DNA from: Tubiluchus corallicola
Taxonomy: Eukaryota; Priapulida; Priapulimorpha; Priapulimorphida; Tubiluchidae
Length of the DNA stretch: 64,000 nt
Direction: 5' to 3'
Assembly: GCA_030141605.1 (NCBI GenBank)
Contig: JAQGDQ010000137.1
Location: 372,001-436,000, forward strand
The stretch's first letter is position 1. Each line of letters begins with the position of its first letter. The position numbers and the translations under genes were made by a program. This document shows, piece by piece, positions 21,700 to 32,865 of the stretch. The notes beneath the pieces are model-generated. The model did not search any database, was not told the DNA's origin, and saw only the letters and a list, made by a program, of their open reading frames with translations.

Positions 21700-22560
21700 T
21701 AAAATAGTTACAGAAAACTCGCGTGGGCTGTACAATTTCTTCACCAACAGACTGTTTATATAGGCGCGAAAGACGATAAGAATTCATCCGAGATAAGATT
21801 TGCAAAAGCATTTATAGCATTATTATATCGGCTAGAGAAAACAGTCCGAATCAAATGTAGCCAGAGTGCTAATAAAATCGTTTCTATTGGTTTGGTTTAC
21901 TAATGTACATTCAAATAATAAATGATGTATAGATTGAGGGCTTGTTAAGCAGTTATATATACTATTAGGAGCATGCCCAATTTTGTACAAAAAATCCTTA
22001 ATATTACCTGCTTAAGTAATAAACTGAAAGCCAACACGTCTAATTTTCTTTTGCGTAAAGAGACGGAATAGCATGGGCGTGTTAAAAACTTTTATCTGGT
22101 TAATACTGACGCTTCTACATTGGTACTTATGGCGTTATCTATTTGTCCACATATCAACTCTAATTTTTCACGAGACGGGCGAAAATTACAGCCGCTTCCA
22201 GTTTTCATAACATCATATATAAGATCATCAAAAAAGATTTGTTTGCGCACCATCCAAGCTGGTGCACCATACAAAATGATAGGTATAATATGAGGGTTCT
22301 AAAGAGTAAATTACCGTACGGAGACTAAAACCTTTGTAGAGGGTGCACTTTCGTTTGATTTCTAAATACCTGTACCATGCATTTTCCTTCCTATCATTTG
22401 TAGCTCAAATGATAACTGATTGTCTATAACAACACCTAGCACCTACTGCTCTGCACGTAATTAATACTTTGGTTCCCAATTTTCAAAATGATATTTTGGT
22501 TCTCCCACACCAAAAGGTAAAATCTCAATTTTACCAGGTGAGCAGTTAATAACCTATCTC
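21700..22560 (-). pseudogene. Non-LTR retrotransposon reverse transcriptase, C-terminal remnant
   Basis: Minus-strand translation in shifting frames gives the typical tail of a jockey/CR1-like ORF2. In order these are KIEILPFGVGEPKYHFENW, VLGVVIDNQLSFELQM, IIPIILYGAPAW (22310-22240) and FLYKIGHAPNSIYNCLTS..HHLLFEC (about 21990-21900). The VLGV-ID-LSFE and LYG-AW motifs lie C-terminal to the RT palm, and the Cys/His run is the end zinc-finger-like segment. Several stops and frameshifts show it is dead. The upstream RT catalytic region and the endonuclease are missing. Confidence 0.75.
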
Positions 22561-24934
22561 CATCTACACCAGATATGAACGCCGGGGTATGTAACATTCG
22601 GGTCACGAAATTCTTTGCTAGCTCAGATGGATCTCGAACTTGGGTCGGGCAACTTAGGTCAAGATGGATTCCTGAAGGGATCTGTGACCCCAAATGTTAA
22701 AGAGCAGCAATATTTGTTTAAATTCTAAGGCAGTTATAAGCGTAGGAGTGGTTGGTCCTTCCTAAAGTACAGTGAATAGGTCAATGGTGATACAGTGTGG
22801 ACGAAAATATTTTAATTGGCATAATTAATCAAAACCAATAAACACAAAAATTCAAAACTTACACAAGCACAGCGGGTAACTCCACATTTAATATCAGTCC
22901 GCTGGAGCTTCGCGTAGGCGGGACGTCTCCCGTAAGGTTCCGGGGTTCACACACTTAGGTGGCTGGAATCACTTTGTTAACAGACTCGTCGGCAACGGAG
23001 ACCTCACCAATGTTCTACTCGCTTGACTGGCTTAACGAAACTACCGTACGATGACAGACTACCAAGATGCTTCTGTTGACTTCTAATGGCGACATCTTCT
23101 TCTAATGAGTCAGGTACCAGGGTTTCAGAATGTATATAAGTCTGCTTGTGCCGTTTTGGTGGAGCTAACTCACAATAGGTGGAGTCACCAGTTTATAACC
23201 TTTACCTAATTAGGTTAATTAGTTATTAATAACAGGTTAAATACAATACATTTAGATATAGCTAATAGTTCTTTCACATGCCACGTAAATATGTTATTTC
23301 GTTAAATGGCCATTCGTTTTAATCTGCTAAATACGACCGTGACAAGGGCACCCCAATCTTACAGTCATATTGACATGAAGTATAACTTCCAAGTTTAATA
23401 TATACTGTTCTGCCGTCGGGTTCTCGCCGCCAGGGTAGTTATAATAACCCCTGGACGGTTCGAACCAGAGCTTTCGGTGGTCGATAGCCTTATGTTCGAA
23501 TACCACATCCTAAAACGAGATTAATAATCCAAACGACTGGGACACATTCACCAGCTTTGAAAGGGTGGCATAAGGCCCGGCCAAAATGCTTCACTGAATT
23601 GTTGATGAATAAATGAGTAAAACTTGAAATTAGCAAACTGCAATTTTTATAGTAAATGAAACTTTATGACGAATCTTGTGTAGCTGACTAAACACAAAGA
23701 GTAAATTACCCTCAAGGGGTTACAAGACCCTCACATTTGCACCGAAACAGTTGGGAGACAAGTCCTGGGAGGGCGGATGCAGGCTTGTCCTGTCTGGTGA
23801 TCAAACTCCAGCAACCACTGAACTCAAGGAAACAGAATGCGGCAATTATATTCATAGATTTTGCACTGCACATATTATACACCCAGATGAAGCCATCCAT
23901 ATAAACAGCTTAATTTGAACAGTAATAAATCTCTAGCCTTTTGTTGCGATGTTCGGTGATTGATGTTGGTTGATTACAGCACAGTTGGAAACAGTAGGTA
24001 CCTTGAGTTCGTCATGTAGTCTCAGTTCATATCATGGTGAACTAAGCTCTTCTTGCCGAGTCCTGAAGAACCTCGGTGCAGACTTTGTCCACCTGCCCAA
24101 GAGGATGTTGCGGGTGGAGCAAATGTCAGGGTGACTTGCTTGATCCAACCAGAGTTGCAAGTTTTATTCGCCTTGTTAACATCAAAAATTTTACCATGAT
24201 GAGAACTTTGTAGGAGCAGGCGCCGAGCAGCTTAGAAAAATCGAAGCGATTTTGCAGCTTCATTCAACCTCATGTGTTTTACAATGTTAGATGGCGGAGA
24301 AAGACACTTAACCTAACTGATACAACTCACAATTACGAGATTATGGTCATTTATCCATTTATTAACGCCCAGGCTCCATGTAGTTTTAATTGCTGTCATA
24401 GGAAAGCACAACTCAGCTGCTCCTCCGTAACATGATACCACATTTCAAGTCTGTATGAGCCGAAAGCAAAACCATTAAAGTTTTGAACAGAGTGTCAAAA
24501 GTATTTTTTGTTTCTAGTCTGGTTTCGTAGCCTGAAATTTTATTTTAACAACATATTGAAAACTTTCGGCTAAAAGGTATAATTATGGTAGACACTGGTG
24601 CACGGATACAGAATTTTGCATTATAAATACATGTAGTTTATATCTGTTGACCAGTTCAACTGTATCATGCCATTTAAACTACTTTAATAACGTGATGTAG
24701 GCTACACTGACTGACAATCGGTTTCCAAACTATAAGAGTAGATAATTTTTGTTTTTTGTATTCACAACAAGAAATTTGTTTTTCACTGGCTTAATGAATT
24801 AATAAATTAATATTAAATTTTCACAAAAATTCGTAGAATTTAGAAAAGTTCTATGTAACACAAATAAGAGCATCGTCTGGCAGTTGTTTGTGTTACTCAT
24901 CAATCTGTTAACGGGTTGATAAGCAACAAACGTG
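22561..24934. other. Intergenic, repeat-rich, no supported gene
   Basis: GC-richer patches near 22860-23110 and 23400-23600 look like transposon material. CGACCGTGACA at 23334-23344 is the reverse complement of TGTCACGGTCG, a common start of Ty3/gypsy LTRs, but no second LTR, primer site or target duplication was found. No coding sequence could be supported. Confidence 0.4.
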
Positions 24935-25144
24935 CAGGGGCGGAACTAGATGCGGCAAGCAGGGGAGGCGCAAAAATTTTCTGGGGGGGGGGAGGTATCC
25001 GAAGTCGTTAAGCCAATTTTTAACCCCTTTTATACTGCATGCAGGCCTCTTAGTTAACCTAACGCTAAATTTACACAAATTTTAAGAAAATAATACGCAG
25101 GAAATATTACATTATTATGTCAAGTTTAAGTATGTGTCATAATT

Positions 25145-25449
25145 TTAACGTCGCAGGTCTTTTGCTAAAAACGTGTCGATGACTTTGTTTTCCGACACAC
25201 ACTCATCGTACACATCTCGTTCAATGTGAATGACTACCAAATGATTTAATCGTTCCTCCCTCATTGTTCGACGGAGCCACGAATGCAACCTTCGCAAAAC
25301 ACTGAAACACCGTTCACATGAGCAGCTAGTGACTGGAATAGCGACTCCAATCTGAAGAACACGTTTTAGAATGGGAAACAAATCACCGTCGAGCACCTTC
25401 CAAAGGGATAATATTGTTGGTTCCTCAACTCGACCAAGGACTCTCTGGT
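25145..25449 (-). pseudogene. hAT transposase C-terminal dimerisation domain fragment
   Basis: Minus-strand frame reading ..LSLWKVLDGDLFPILKRV, then IPVTSCSCERCFSVLRRL..WLRRTM and RLNHLVVIHIERD. This is the hAT dimerisation signature (I-P-S-ER-FS-L), related to the zinc-finger MYM / 52 kDa repressor-like transposases. It lacks the zinc finger and the DDE catalytic core, so it cannot be an active transposase. It sits inside the 24935-25938 hAT element. Confidence 0.85.
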
Positions 25450-25526
25450 ACTAGGCTAGCTGGACAAACTGACTCTCTGGTACTAGGCGAGCTGGACAAA
25501 CTGACTCTCTGGTACTAGGGTAGCTC
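25439..25526 (+). repeat. 32-bp tandem repeat inside the hAT element
   Basis: Unit starting GACTCTCTGGTACTAG, at 25439-25470, 25471-25502 and a partial third copy at 25503-25526. The first two differ by one or two bases. It lies at the upstream edge of the transposase fragment, probably at the internal deletion junction. Confidence 0.9.
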
Positions 25527-25946
25527 AACATGACTTCAATGTTTGCATTGTTTTCGCTCTATTATTTCACTTGTTCACTATTATAACACACTGCTGAATG
25601 AAGCTCGAGTGCTAACTGAGTGCTAACTGAGCCGTTTTGTTAACTAACAGTCTTTTGTGCAAAGACGCTAATGCTACTAAACGAGCTGCTTTGTTAACTG
25701 TTCCTGCCTGCTTCCTGAATAGATTACATGCAAACAAATTAACTACATCCTGACTTTCAGGTAAACACATCTGGTCAGGCACGTATTAACAGTCAGAATA
25801 ATTTAACTCGGTGACAAACTTTAATGATAAAAAATATTACTGGGCTACTGCAAAAAAAATTGTTTGTCCGATTTGGCAGGGGGGTGCAAATTTTGACAGG
25901 GGGGGCGCCCCCTTCGCCCCCCCCTAGTTCCGCCCCTGCAAACGTG

Positions 25947-26966
25947 ACACAACGAGAAACTTCCCTCGCTTTACATTAACTAGGCCGTACTGTATTACAA
26001 ATTTTAAATTTGATCACGTGTTCAATAATTTCTACAGCGTGGGCCTAGGTCCAATGGTGTGTGCGAGTACAAAGCTTAGCAGTAGAGCATTTTCTGTTTG
26101 TAGCTTCTCCATGTTATCGTAGAAAGAAAGATACAAATTCTTGTGCATGATAGTCAGACATAAAGGAGCGATACGAACTGCTAGAACTTGTTCCGTTTAT
26201 AACTTTGTGAACATATAGGTGAGTTTTTTACTATGTTTTCGATGTTCTCAGTTACTGTATTACAGTACATTTATATAGCCGGAACTTCTGTATATTACTA
26301 CTGTACTTACCAAAGTAGGCCGAATTGAAAGTACACGTGTGTATAGAAATCATAGGCTGTAGTGGCTTAAATCCAAGTAAAACATTGCTTTAAAAAGGAT
26401 CAACAGGTTCACACTAGTTAAAACTAAACCGTAGGTTATGCAATGAGTCGGCTATTAAGCAAAGCTTGCATTATACGTAACATTAAAAATTCGAAGAATC
26501 AAATTACATTGCTATGATCATTTTAATTACAATTACAGTGTATGAATTAGCATTTTAACTTTGGGCTGTTGATCAGAGGATTATGCTGTAGCTGGGTTAC
26601 TTCGACCTGCATTAATATTCGCTGACAGTGAGAAAGCCTGCGAGTCAGAGAACACAGAAAATTGTATAATTATATTCATACCCGAGTACTAGATTTTAGA
26701 TTAGCTTTATGTTCACTGAACGTTGCTGTACGTCGGCGATTTTAAACAAATATTGAAACTTATGTAGTTGTTTCACGATCAAAGTACTTGTACGTACAAC
26801 GTAGATCCTGTAAAAAGTTTTACTGTGAATTTGAGAAACAGAAAATTAATACTGCGCCAGTTAGGCCTGCTGTGATTTTGGTTAAACAGCATAGTATAAG
26901 TGGGACTTACGTGCTTAGGCGCGTGTGCGTTCCGGTCTAGCTGCTTCATTAATGTATTTTTTCACA
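25947..26966. other. Intergenic; probable 5' part of decayed Harbinger element
   Basis: No open frame of note. The last bases before 26967 read TTTTTTCACAG, a possible 3' splice site leading into the Harbinger transposase remnant. Its N-terminal half is not recognisable here. Confidence 0.4.
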
Positions 26967-26982
26967 GTTATTTAAGGAAAGG

Positions 26983-27680
26983 TGGAATTTTCCAAATTGC
27001 CTTGGCGCATTAGCCGGAAAGTATGTTCGCATAAAGGTACCACCGAATAGTGGCTCACTTTACTTTAGTTACAAAAACTTCAACAGTGTTGTCTGGCTCG
27101 CACTTCACAAATTCGCAGTTCACAAATTCATGTACTTAGACACAGGCTATAACTGGCCAATGATTGACACTGGCATCTTCAGCCTATCTGTGTTTTCTGA
27201 AGTCTTGATTCTGCTGAAATCTGCATACCAACGGAGAGAAAACTACCAAATAACGAAGATGATGCTGACCCAATGCCATACGTTATTGTGTCAGATGAAA
27301 CGTTTTTGTTAAAGGAAATCATAATGAAGCCTTTCAGTAACTGTGATTCTCTGTCAGATGAAAACAGGATATACAACTACAGACACAGTCGAGCTAGCTG
27401 CTAGAAGAACATCCGAAAATGCATTTGGTATAATGGTACAGAGGTTTAGAGTTTTTCAGCTGTGCATTACACTATTTGCTACGGGAAAAAATTGCTGCAT
27501 ATATGGTTTCTGAAGACATAAGCGAAACCAGCACTTCTCAGAAAATTAAACTTGAAAATATTTATTTGAAGGCAAGGAAGCAACAGAACATCAACGGGTG
27601 CAAGAAAAATCCGAAATCATTTCTGTGATTATTTCAATGGATGCGGAAGCGGCCCGTGGCAATGTGACGCCATTTATTAA
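26983..27680 (+). pseudogene. PIF/Harbinger DDE transposase remnant
   Basis: Three-frame reading recovers the DDE_Tnp_4 family order. WNFPNCLGALAGKYVRI..PPNSGSLYFSYKNFNSVVWLAL begins at 26983; then MYLDTG..MIDTGIF (about 27131-27180), LPNNEDDADPMPYVIVSDE (27246 on), a segment ending NYRHSRA..RRTSENAFGIMVQRFRVF (to 27455), and NHFCDYFNGCGSGPWQ before a stop at 27678-27680. The first catalytic Asp (normally GALDGKH) has become Ala in GALAGK; the second Asp and the Glu of ENAFG remain. At least two frameshifts (near 27200 and 27403) confirm loss of function. The family cuts at TWA sites together with a Myb/MADF partner protein. Confidence 0.88.
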
Positions 27681-27884
27681 TAAATAGTATTTCATTCGTT
27701 TAAGTTGACCAGCTTGATCCAAACCAAATACAGAATTTTCTGAATTTGTAATTTTGCAAGTGCTTTTTGTTCAGTATTTAAATTCGACAGTTCCATGGCA
27801 GTGTACCCCCAAATGTTTTATTTGGATTCGTAGGTGGATTTAAAGTTGTCAAAGTTTGTTTTAAAATTTCGTTTTCAGCTTCCT

Positions 27885-28228
27885 CTAATTTCCTTCCCTT
27901 GGTTTTCTCAGTTTCTTAACACCGTCCAGCGAGGATTTCTCAATTCGCATTTTAGCAACTTGCACTTCTTCAACGTCTGCATCCTGATTCATGATTAATT
28001 CGCTTTCGTCTTTACTGCAGCAGATGTCATCACTATGTACAATATCTGTACCAGGCAAGGCAGGCAAATTATGCACAGTTCAATGAATTTCAAAACCATG
28101 AAGAGGGGCCATTTTGGCTGATAAATGTCTCTTGCGCCCACTCCACTTTTTTGGAGTCTGCTGTTTTTTCTTATTCGAATGTAAGTATCCCTCGGTACCT
28201 TCAACCTTTTTTCAGTGCATCAACTGGC
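27885..28228 (-). pseudogene. MADF-domain protein of the Harbinger element (second ORF)
   Basis: On the minus strand, KVPRDTYIRIRKNSRLQKSG followed by VGARDIYQPKWPLFMVLKFI matches the second half of a MADF domain (W-x-L-R-D-x-F-x-R..SG-GA-Y-P-W-F-L-FL). In another frame, after a shift near 28080, an acidic tail follows (DIVHSDDICCSKDESELIMNQD..), then a basic stretch to a stop at 27885. PIF/Harbinger elements carry a second gene for a Myb/MADF DNA-binding protein needed for nuclear import and target binding. Its convergent position 200 bp from the transposase remnant fits that. A frame shift, and TTG in place of the conserved Trp codon, suggest it is degenerate. Confidence 0.65.
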
Positions 28229-30246
28229 AAATGCAGAAGCAAAGCAGCGCTAACGTTAAAACATTTCAAAGCAAAATGTCACTGAAATCGTCATTGAAGC
28301 TGCCAGTGTCCCCAGCAACGGCAACAACAACAGCAACATCATCATCATGTCAATTCTATTATAATTTTAATTAGTTACTTTTTATTGGTATTACTTTCCC
28401 TGAAAACATTAATAATAAAGATGATATTATGTGTGATGAACTGCCTTGGACCAAAACCTACACCAAGAACTGTTTGGAGCTCTGTAAAGTACATTACACA
28501 GCTTGTGCGGCACAACGTTTATTATCATGAGAGCCAAGGACTCGACAGTTAGCGTGCTCACCAATTGGTGAGTTTAACAGTGTTCTGCAGAAAATTATTG
28601 TTAATTAAATAAGTACTTAGTTAACGTTTTTACCTGAAGAAAAGTTTAACTGAGAGCCGATTTCCGATTTCCGCCCATGCCTTCACTAGGAGGGTGCGAC
28701 TTCTGTTTGCTTCCGTTGCATAATTCCACAAACAAGGCCTGGCTTGAACGAATTCAGCCAGAGCCAAATCGCCTTCGCTTTCGCCCTTCATTTTCTGTTT
28801 TCCACTGTTTTTGTGGTTTTTGTGTCAACAGTATGTTTGGCGCTTGCTGACGATCTCGTGAGCTGCTGTAACTGGTTTAATAGTGTTGTTTTTATTGCGC
28901 CTTTTCTTTTTCTTTTGTCTTTTCTTTTTTCATCTCTTTTCTTTTCCTTTTTTCTCTTTGCTTCAATTCCCCTCTGTTTTTATTTTTACTTTTTTATTTT
29001 TATTACGAAAACACCAAACAACAATACAATATAGCAAAATACATTATGATAACATGGCATGCATAGTTACATTAATTTCATAATAAAATTGATATGACAT
29101 GATATCTATATAAATTGTTGCTTGCATTATAGTCAGAAGCTATCCCCCCCTTTCTCTCCTCTTCTCTTCTCTCTGCTCCTCTCTTCTCAACTGCTTCCGA
29201 GCTTCTCACTTCCCTTCCCTCCTTTCCCATTCCTTCCCAAAAGGCCGCGCGTTCGAGCCGTGCCTGCAGCTGCTTATTTACTTAGGTTTATTATAGTTTT
29301 GCATGTTATAGCTCTCGTGATTCGCTAAAGCTAGCATCGCCCAGGATGTCTTAGTCTAAGACGAACTGTTTGATCAAATTCCTGTAGCGCCAGAGTAGCA
29401 TTGTTTGAACGCGACATCGAGCAAACGAATTGGCAGTGAGACATTTATAAAGCAAAAGTGATCAGAAAATGAATAAAAAGCAGCCTAGCGGGAAATACCG
29501 GTAATGTCACGCTAAAACGTTTACAGGTTGTACTTCGTTATTAATATTTTTTCATCTATAAAATATAGTGCATTCAAGTAAGTACAGACAAAACTATGGT
29601 TTGAGCTGCTTAACACTAAAATACCAAAATGCGAGTACCCCAGACTCTTCATTACCGGCGTATCGCTTGATTTTGCCCACGTGTAAATACGAGAGAGTCA
29701 CACATGCGCGTTGTCGTTCCTAACTTCACTTCCGCTTTCTTACCCGATTTTTCGTTTTTCGCAAGATGTCTGCGCGGCACTAAATTTGAAGTGTTTCTAT
29801 GCTAACCAAAGCGGCGCAAGTTTATAAAAAATAAAGTGCTTCTTTATACCACTCTAGTCAATAGTGACTTTTGACAGCAAGTGTCTAAAAGAGTGTCGGT
29901 GGACCTTTAAATGATCCCCTACGACAGTTTTATGAATTCCAACTAACAACGAAGTTACGACAACTAGCGAGATGGACTTAAGTCCTAAGACAGCTACGTG
30001 AATAAAGTTTACGACACTGTTTTAGAGGTGTCGTACGACAATGCACTTAAGTGCATAAATTTAAAACACATTCGTGAATCTGGCCCCTGGGACTGTTAAT
30101 TTACAAGGAAACATGACGCCACTTGATCGCTGCGTATTTATCCTGTTCAGTTGCATGTTGCACTCTGGGATGTTATATCTCATTGTTTCTTGCCCATTTT
30201 ACTGCACTTCGTGGTGTGATTTAACTATTTACATTTATTTTGACAG
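28229..30246. other. Intergenic DNA with pyrimidine tracts
   Basis: T/C-rich low-complexity runs occupy about 28900-29000 and 29140-29245. A perfect 16-bp palindrome, CTCACCAATTGGTGAG, lies at 28557-28572. Hydrophobic open frames in the pyrimidine tracts are compositional artefacts. A candidate MITE lies at 29895-30088. Confidence 0.6.
29895..30088. mobile_element. Candidate MITE fragment rich in ACGAC words
   Basis: Repeated TACGACA / GTCGTA words, two CTTAAG palindromes (GGACTTAAGTCC and GCACTTAAGTGC), and an end reading CATTCGTGAATCTGGCCCC. Many animal miniature elements end in GGGGCCAGATTCACGAA-like sequence. I could not find the opposite terminus, so the family is open. Confidence 0.3.
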
Positions 30247-30270
30247 GAATCTTAAAAGTAGCACATAACC

Positions 30271-30681
30271 ATGAAATCCGGGAATCCAGGTGCACCGCCA
30301 GCATACTACGATGATCCCGGGTTGTCAAACCCAGGATACGGACAACCGCCACCAATGGCACCTTATTCGCAGCCCCCGGGTCCACAACCATACGGACAAC
30401 CGCCACCAATGGCACCTTATTCGCAGCCCTCGGGTCCACAACCACCAATGGGCGCACCATATGAGGTTCCGGCAGCACCCTATGCTCAACCTCAAACAAA
30501 CGTGGTTGTTGTACAGCCCACCGTGCAACAGCAAAGAGGTGCTACGGTTGTGACGACACACAATCCCACAAATCATTGTTTACATTGCTGCATCTCTATA
30601 TTTTTCCCTCCGTGGATTATCTGCTGGATTTATTTCTGTTGCACCGAGGATACCAAAACAACTGTGGTCGCACATCAGTGA
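30271..30681 (+). CDS. Small proline-rich, cysteine-rich membrane protein
   Basis: A 136-aa protein in one exon. A splice acceptor (TTTTGACAG, ending 30246) lies just upstream, so the leader is spliced and the ATG at 30271 is the first in the exon. The N-terminal two thirds are Pro/Tyr/Gln/Gly-rich with PPAY (a WW-domain ligand motif) and an 18-residue unit beginning YGQPPPMAPYSQ duplicated in tandem (30337-30390, 30391-30444; the DNA copies differ by one base). After a polar stretch comes a Cys-rich hydrophobic segment, HCLHCCISIFFPPWIICWIY, then FCC and a short polar tail. The layout resembles small proline-rich adaptors of endosomes (BRI3- or LITAF-like), with PPxY recruiting NEDD4-type ligases. 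That comparison is by architecture only; I cannot assign an orthologue. Confidence 0.75.
   Translation: MKSGNPGAPPAYYDDPGLSNPGYGQPPPMAPYSQPPGPQPYGQPPPMAPYSQPSGPQPPMGAPYEVPAAPYAQPQTNVVVVQPTVQQQRGATVVTTHNPTNHCLHCCISIFFPPWIICWIYFCCTEDTKTTVVAHQ
30337..30444 (+). repeat. In-frame 54-bp tandem duplication
   Basis: Two 54-bp copies differ at one position (CCCCCG against CCCTCG in the Ser/Pro codon), adding 18 residues to the proline-rich region of the 30271 protein. Near-identity indicates a recent duplication. Confidence 0.95.
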
Positions 30682-31640
30682 CAAGTCCAGGTATAGGCTT
30701 GAGGACCTATCTGGTCCTAGGTGGATTGAGCAGTTATGGGTGGAGACAGTTTAGTTGATTATTATGTAACATGTTTTGCATAAATAACGTAATAGCCCTA
30801 CTTCGTATAATGCAAGAATGATACAAAATTATTAGTCGGTTTATAAAGATAAGCTGATTCTGCATCTTGTTAGGTAGGTTCTTATACATACAGTGTAGTA
30901 ATATTATGTTAAAATAGGATAATCGCATTTGCATACGTTCAACAAAACTTAGCTTTATAATTATGTTACCTTCTGATTGTGCATTGGTTGTTATTAACAA
31001 TTTAGGCAATTTCTTTTGATATGGATGTCTGTAAAGACATGACTGTTGCAATTTAGGCTCTAATTTTTTCATACTTGTTAGGGAAGTACTTGAAGTTGAA
31101 AGCAGTTGCAAAATAAGACTAGCCTACTAAACTCATTTGTGTTATAAAGCTAACTAACTGTAAGAAAGTAATTAATTTTATGTAACATGTATTAAGTTAG
31201 CTGATAGGTGAAAAGGTGCTGTGCACTTAATTTTTCTTTTCTTATGTTTAGCATAATGATTATTATGCTGTTTATATATGTCAAAATTTAATCTCACTTT
31301 GAATTACGTTAGATTGTATATATTTTATTAAATTAGACCTATCATTATTATTTTCATTTATGTCTTCTATATTCCTGAAATTTCTTCTTTTGGTGTTTAA
31401 TGCATTAACGTATAGTGCTGTGATTATGCTTACTGTGAAATATATATGTTATATATACTGTTTCAGTAATAACTGAATAATCTCCTATTATTAAATTTTC
31501 AAGTGTAATTTAATTTATGCCGGAAAAAAGATGTGATTAAAACAAGCTTTAACTCAATTCTTGTAGTTCACCAATCAATGCAAGTGCTAGTTTACCCATA
31601 GCGGTCACTAATTAGATTTATTTTATCTTACAATTTCAAT
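30682..31640. other. 3' UTR and intergenic DNA
   Basis: AT-rich with no supported gene. There is no canonical AATAAA close to the 30681 stop; ATTAAA-type signals occur near 31328 and 31491. The minus-strand frame at 30734-31111 shows no domain. Confidence 0.5.
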
Positions 31641-31650
31641 TGGAGCCTAA

Positions 31651-32390
31651 AGGTACGACTCTTTGTGTACGTAATGCGTGAAACGTGATGCGTGATCCGT
31701 AATGCGTATACAGCAGTTTGCATTTAAACATGTAGAAGTGTTTCCATGTGTACGTAATGCGTAATCTGTAATGCGTGATGCGTGATCATTCGAACTTGAT
31801 CACTATCGTTCGAATACGCATCACGCAGCAACACGCAGACGGGAAACCGCCGGTGCCTAGGTGATTATAACGAGTTTTCAAGTTTCCGGTGACTATTTTC
31901 GCTGTTTAGCTTTCTGGAAGTTCTAGTTAGGTGAGTTTTGGTCACGTTAGGACCTATAAACAATAATATTTTGTCTATTTGAGTTTTTGAGAGGTGGAAG
32001 AAGTATGTAGTTATGTGTTGTCATCTAACTGCTGCTACTAAAAAGTTTTTACTAAAATTCGATGATACGTGTTTTGAAAATACGAAAAATTCGAAAATAC
32101 GATGATACGATGAAACTCGTATTGTTTTCTCCCCTGCAAAATGTGCACCCAAAACGTGCTTTTTTTAAATTTTTTTGTCGAATAGTACAATAATAAGCTA
32201 AAGCCGCAGCTGTAATTGTCACAGTTAAATTTCGACAGAGCATGGTTTCCAAAAAATATTGCTTGCAATTTTCACGAATAGCGACCAAAAATGGCTGAAA
32301 GAGCGCCGCGAGCTTTGTTAATACGCTTGACGTTTACGGACACACGGAAACAGTCAATATGCATCACGCATTACGTGCACAATATGTCCT
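31651..32390. mobile_element. TIR element of about 740 bp with TGCGTG-rich ends
   Basis: The left end has TTGTGTACGTAATGCGTG (31662-31680 region). The right end, at about 32360-32385, carries its inverted partner, CACGCATTACGTGCACAA. Both ends are packed with GCGTGATGCGTGATCC-like words, and CACGCAGCAACACGCAG appears inside. CCTAA occurs on both outer sides, or TAA alone, which would fit the 3-bp TWA target site of Harbinger elements. The boundary is uncertain by a few bases and there is no coding capacity. It is probably a MITE-like non-autonomous DNA transposon. Confidence 0.6.
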
Positions 32391-32865
32391 AACTTAACTA
32401 ATCCGTGCGTAACTAGTCGATTCTTTATAACCTGGTTTTCAAGAGTCATAATTATTCAAAACGAACACCGGTGGCTATGTTGCTGATGCTGTAAACATGC
32501 AATAATTGATAATTTTGGATCAGCGTTTTCGTCAATGAATCCGCAGCCCGTGAAGATGAAGACTTCTAAAGTCGATCGTATTTGCCGACAATTGCTTTGC
32601 AATTCGGACAAAAATGCGTAGCGTTCTTTAGGCTATCCACACAGAATGGTATTAAGCAACATCCCAACCAACAACTGAAAAGAGAGAAGAGTCATCAGCT
32701 CAACGCGGCTCGGGCAATCTCTGAATACATTCACTGTGGAAGGTGTAACATCACTTGTAATATATAGGCCTAAATAACACTAAGGTAAAGCTATATTAAT
32801 GTGGTAAATGTCTATTAAACACACGACAACGTTACTAAATTGAAAAATCTGAAGAATTTACAATG

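Larger units (their letters stand above)
24935..25938. mobile_element. Non-autonomous hAT element, 1,004 bp, complete ends
   Basis: Perfect 15-bp terminal inverted repeats, CAGGGGCGGAACTAG at 24935-24949 and CTAGTTCCGCCCCTG at 25924-25938. They are bracketed by a perfect 8-bp target duplication, CAAACGTG at 24927-24934 and 25939-25946. The 8-bp duplication and CAGGGGCGG ends are diagnostic of the hAT superfamily. Subterminal runs of G on the left and C on the right extend the inverted symmetry. The interior keeps only the 3' end of a transposase on the minus strand (25145-25449), so the element is an internal-deletion derivative mobilised in trans. The undamaged target duplication suggests a fairly recent insertion. 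Confidence 0.93.

Noticed and set aside
22790-23344. Possible solo gypsy LTR on the minus strand starting TGTCACGGTCG
   Set aside because: Only the start motif fits. I found no matching end, no target duplication and no second copy in the window.
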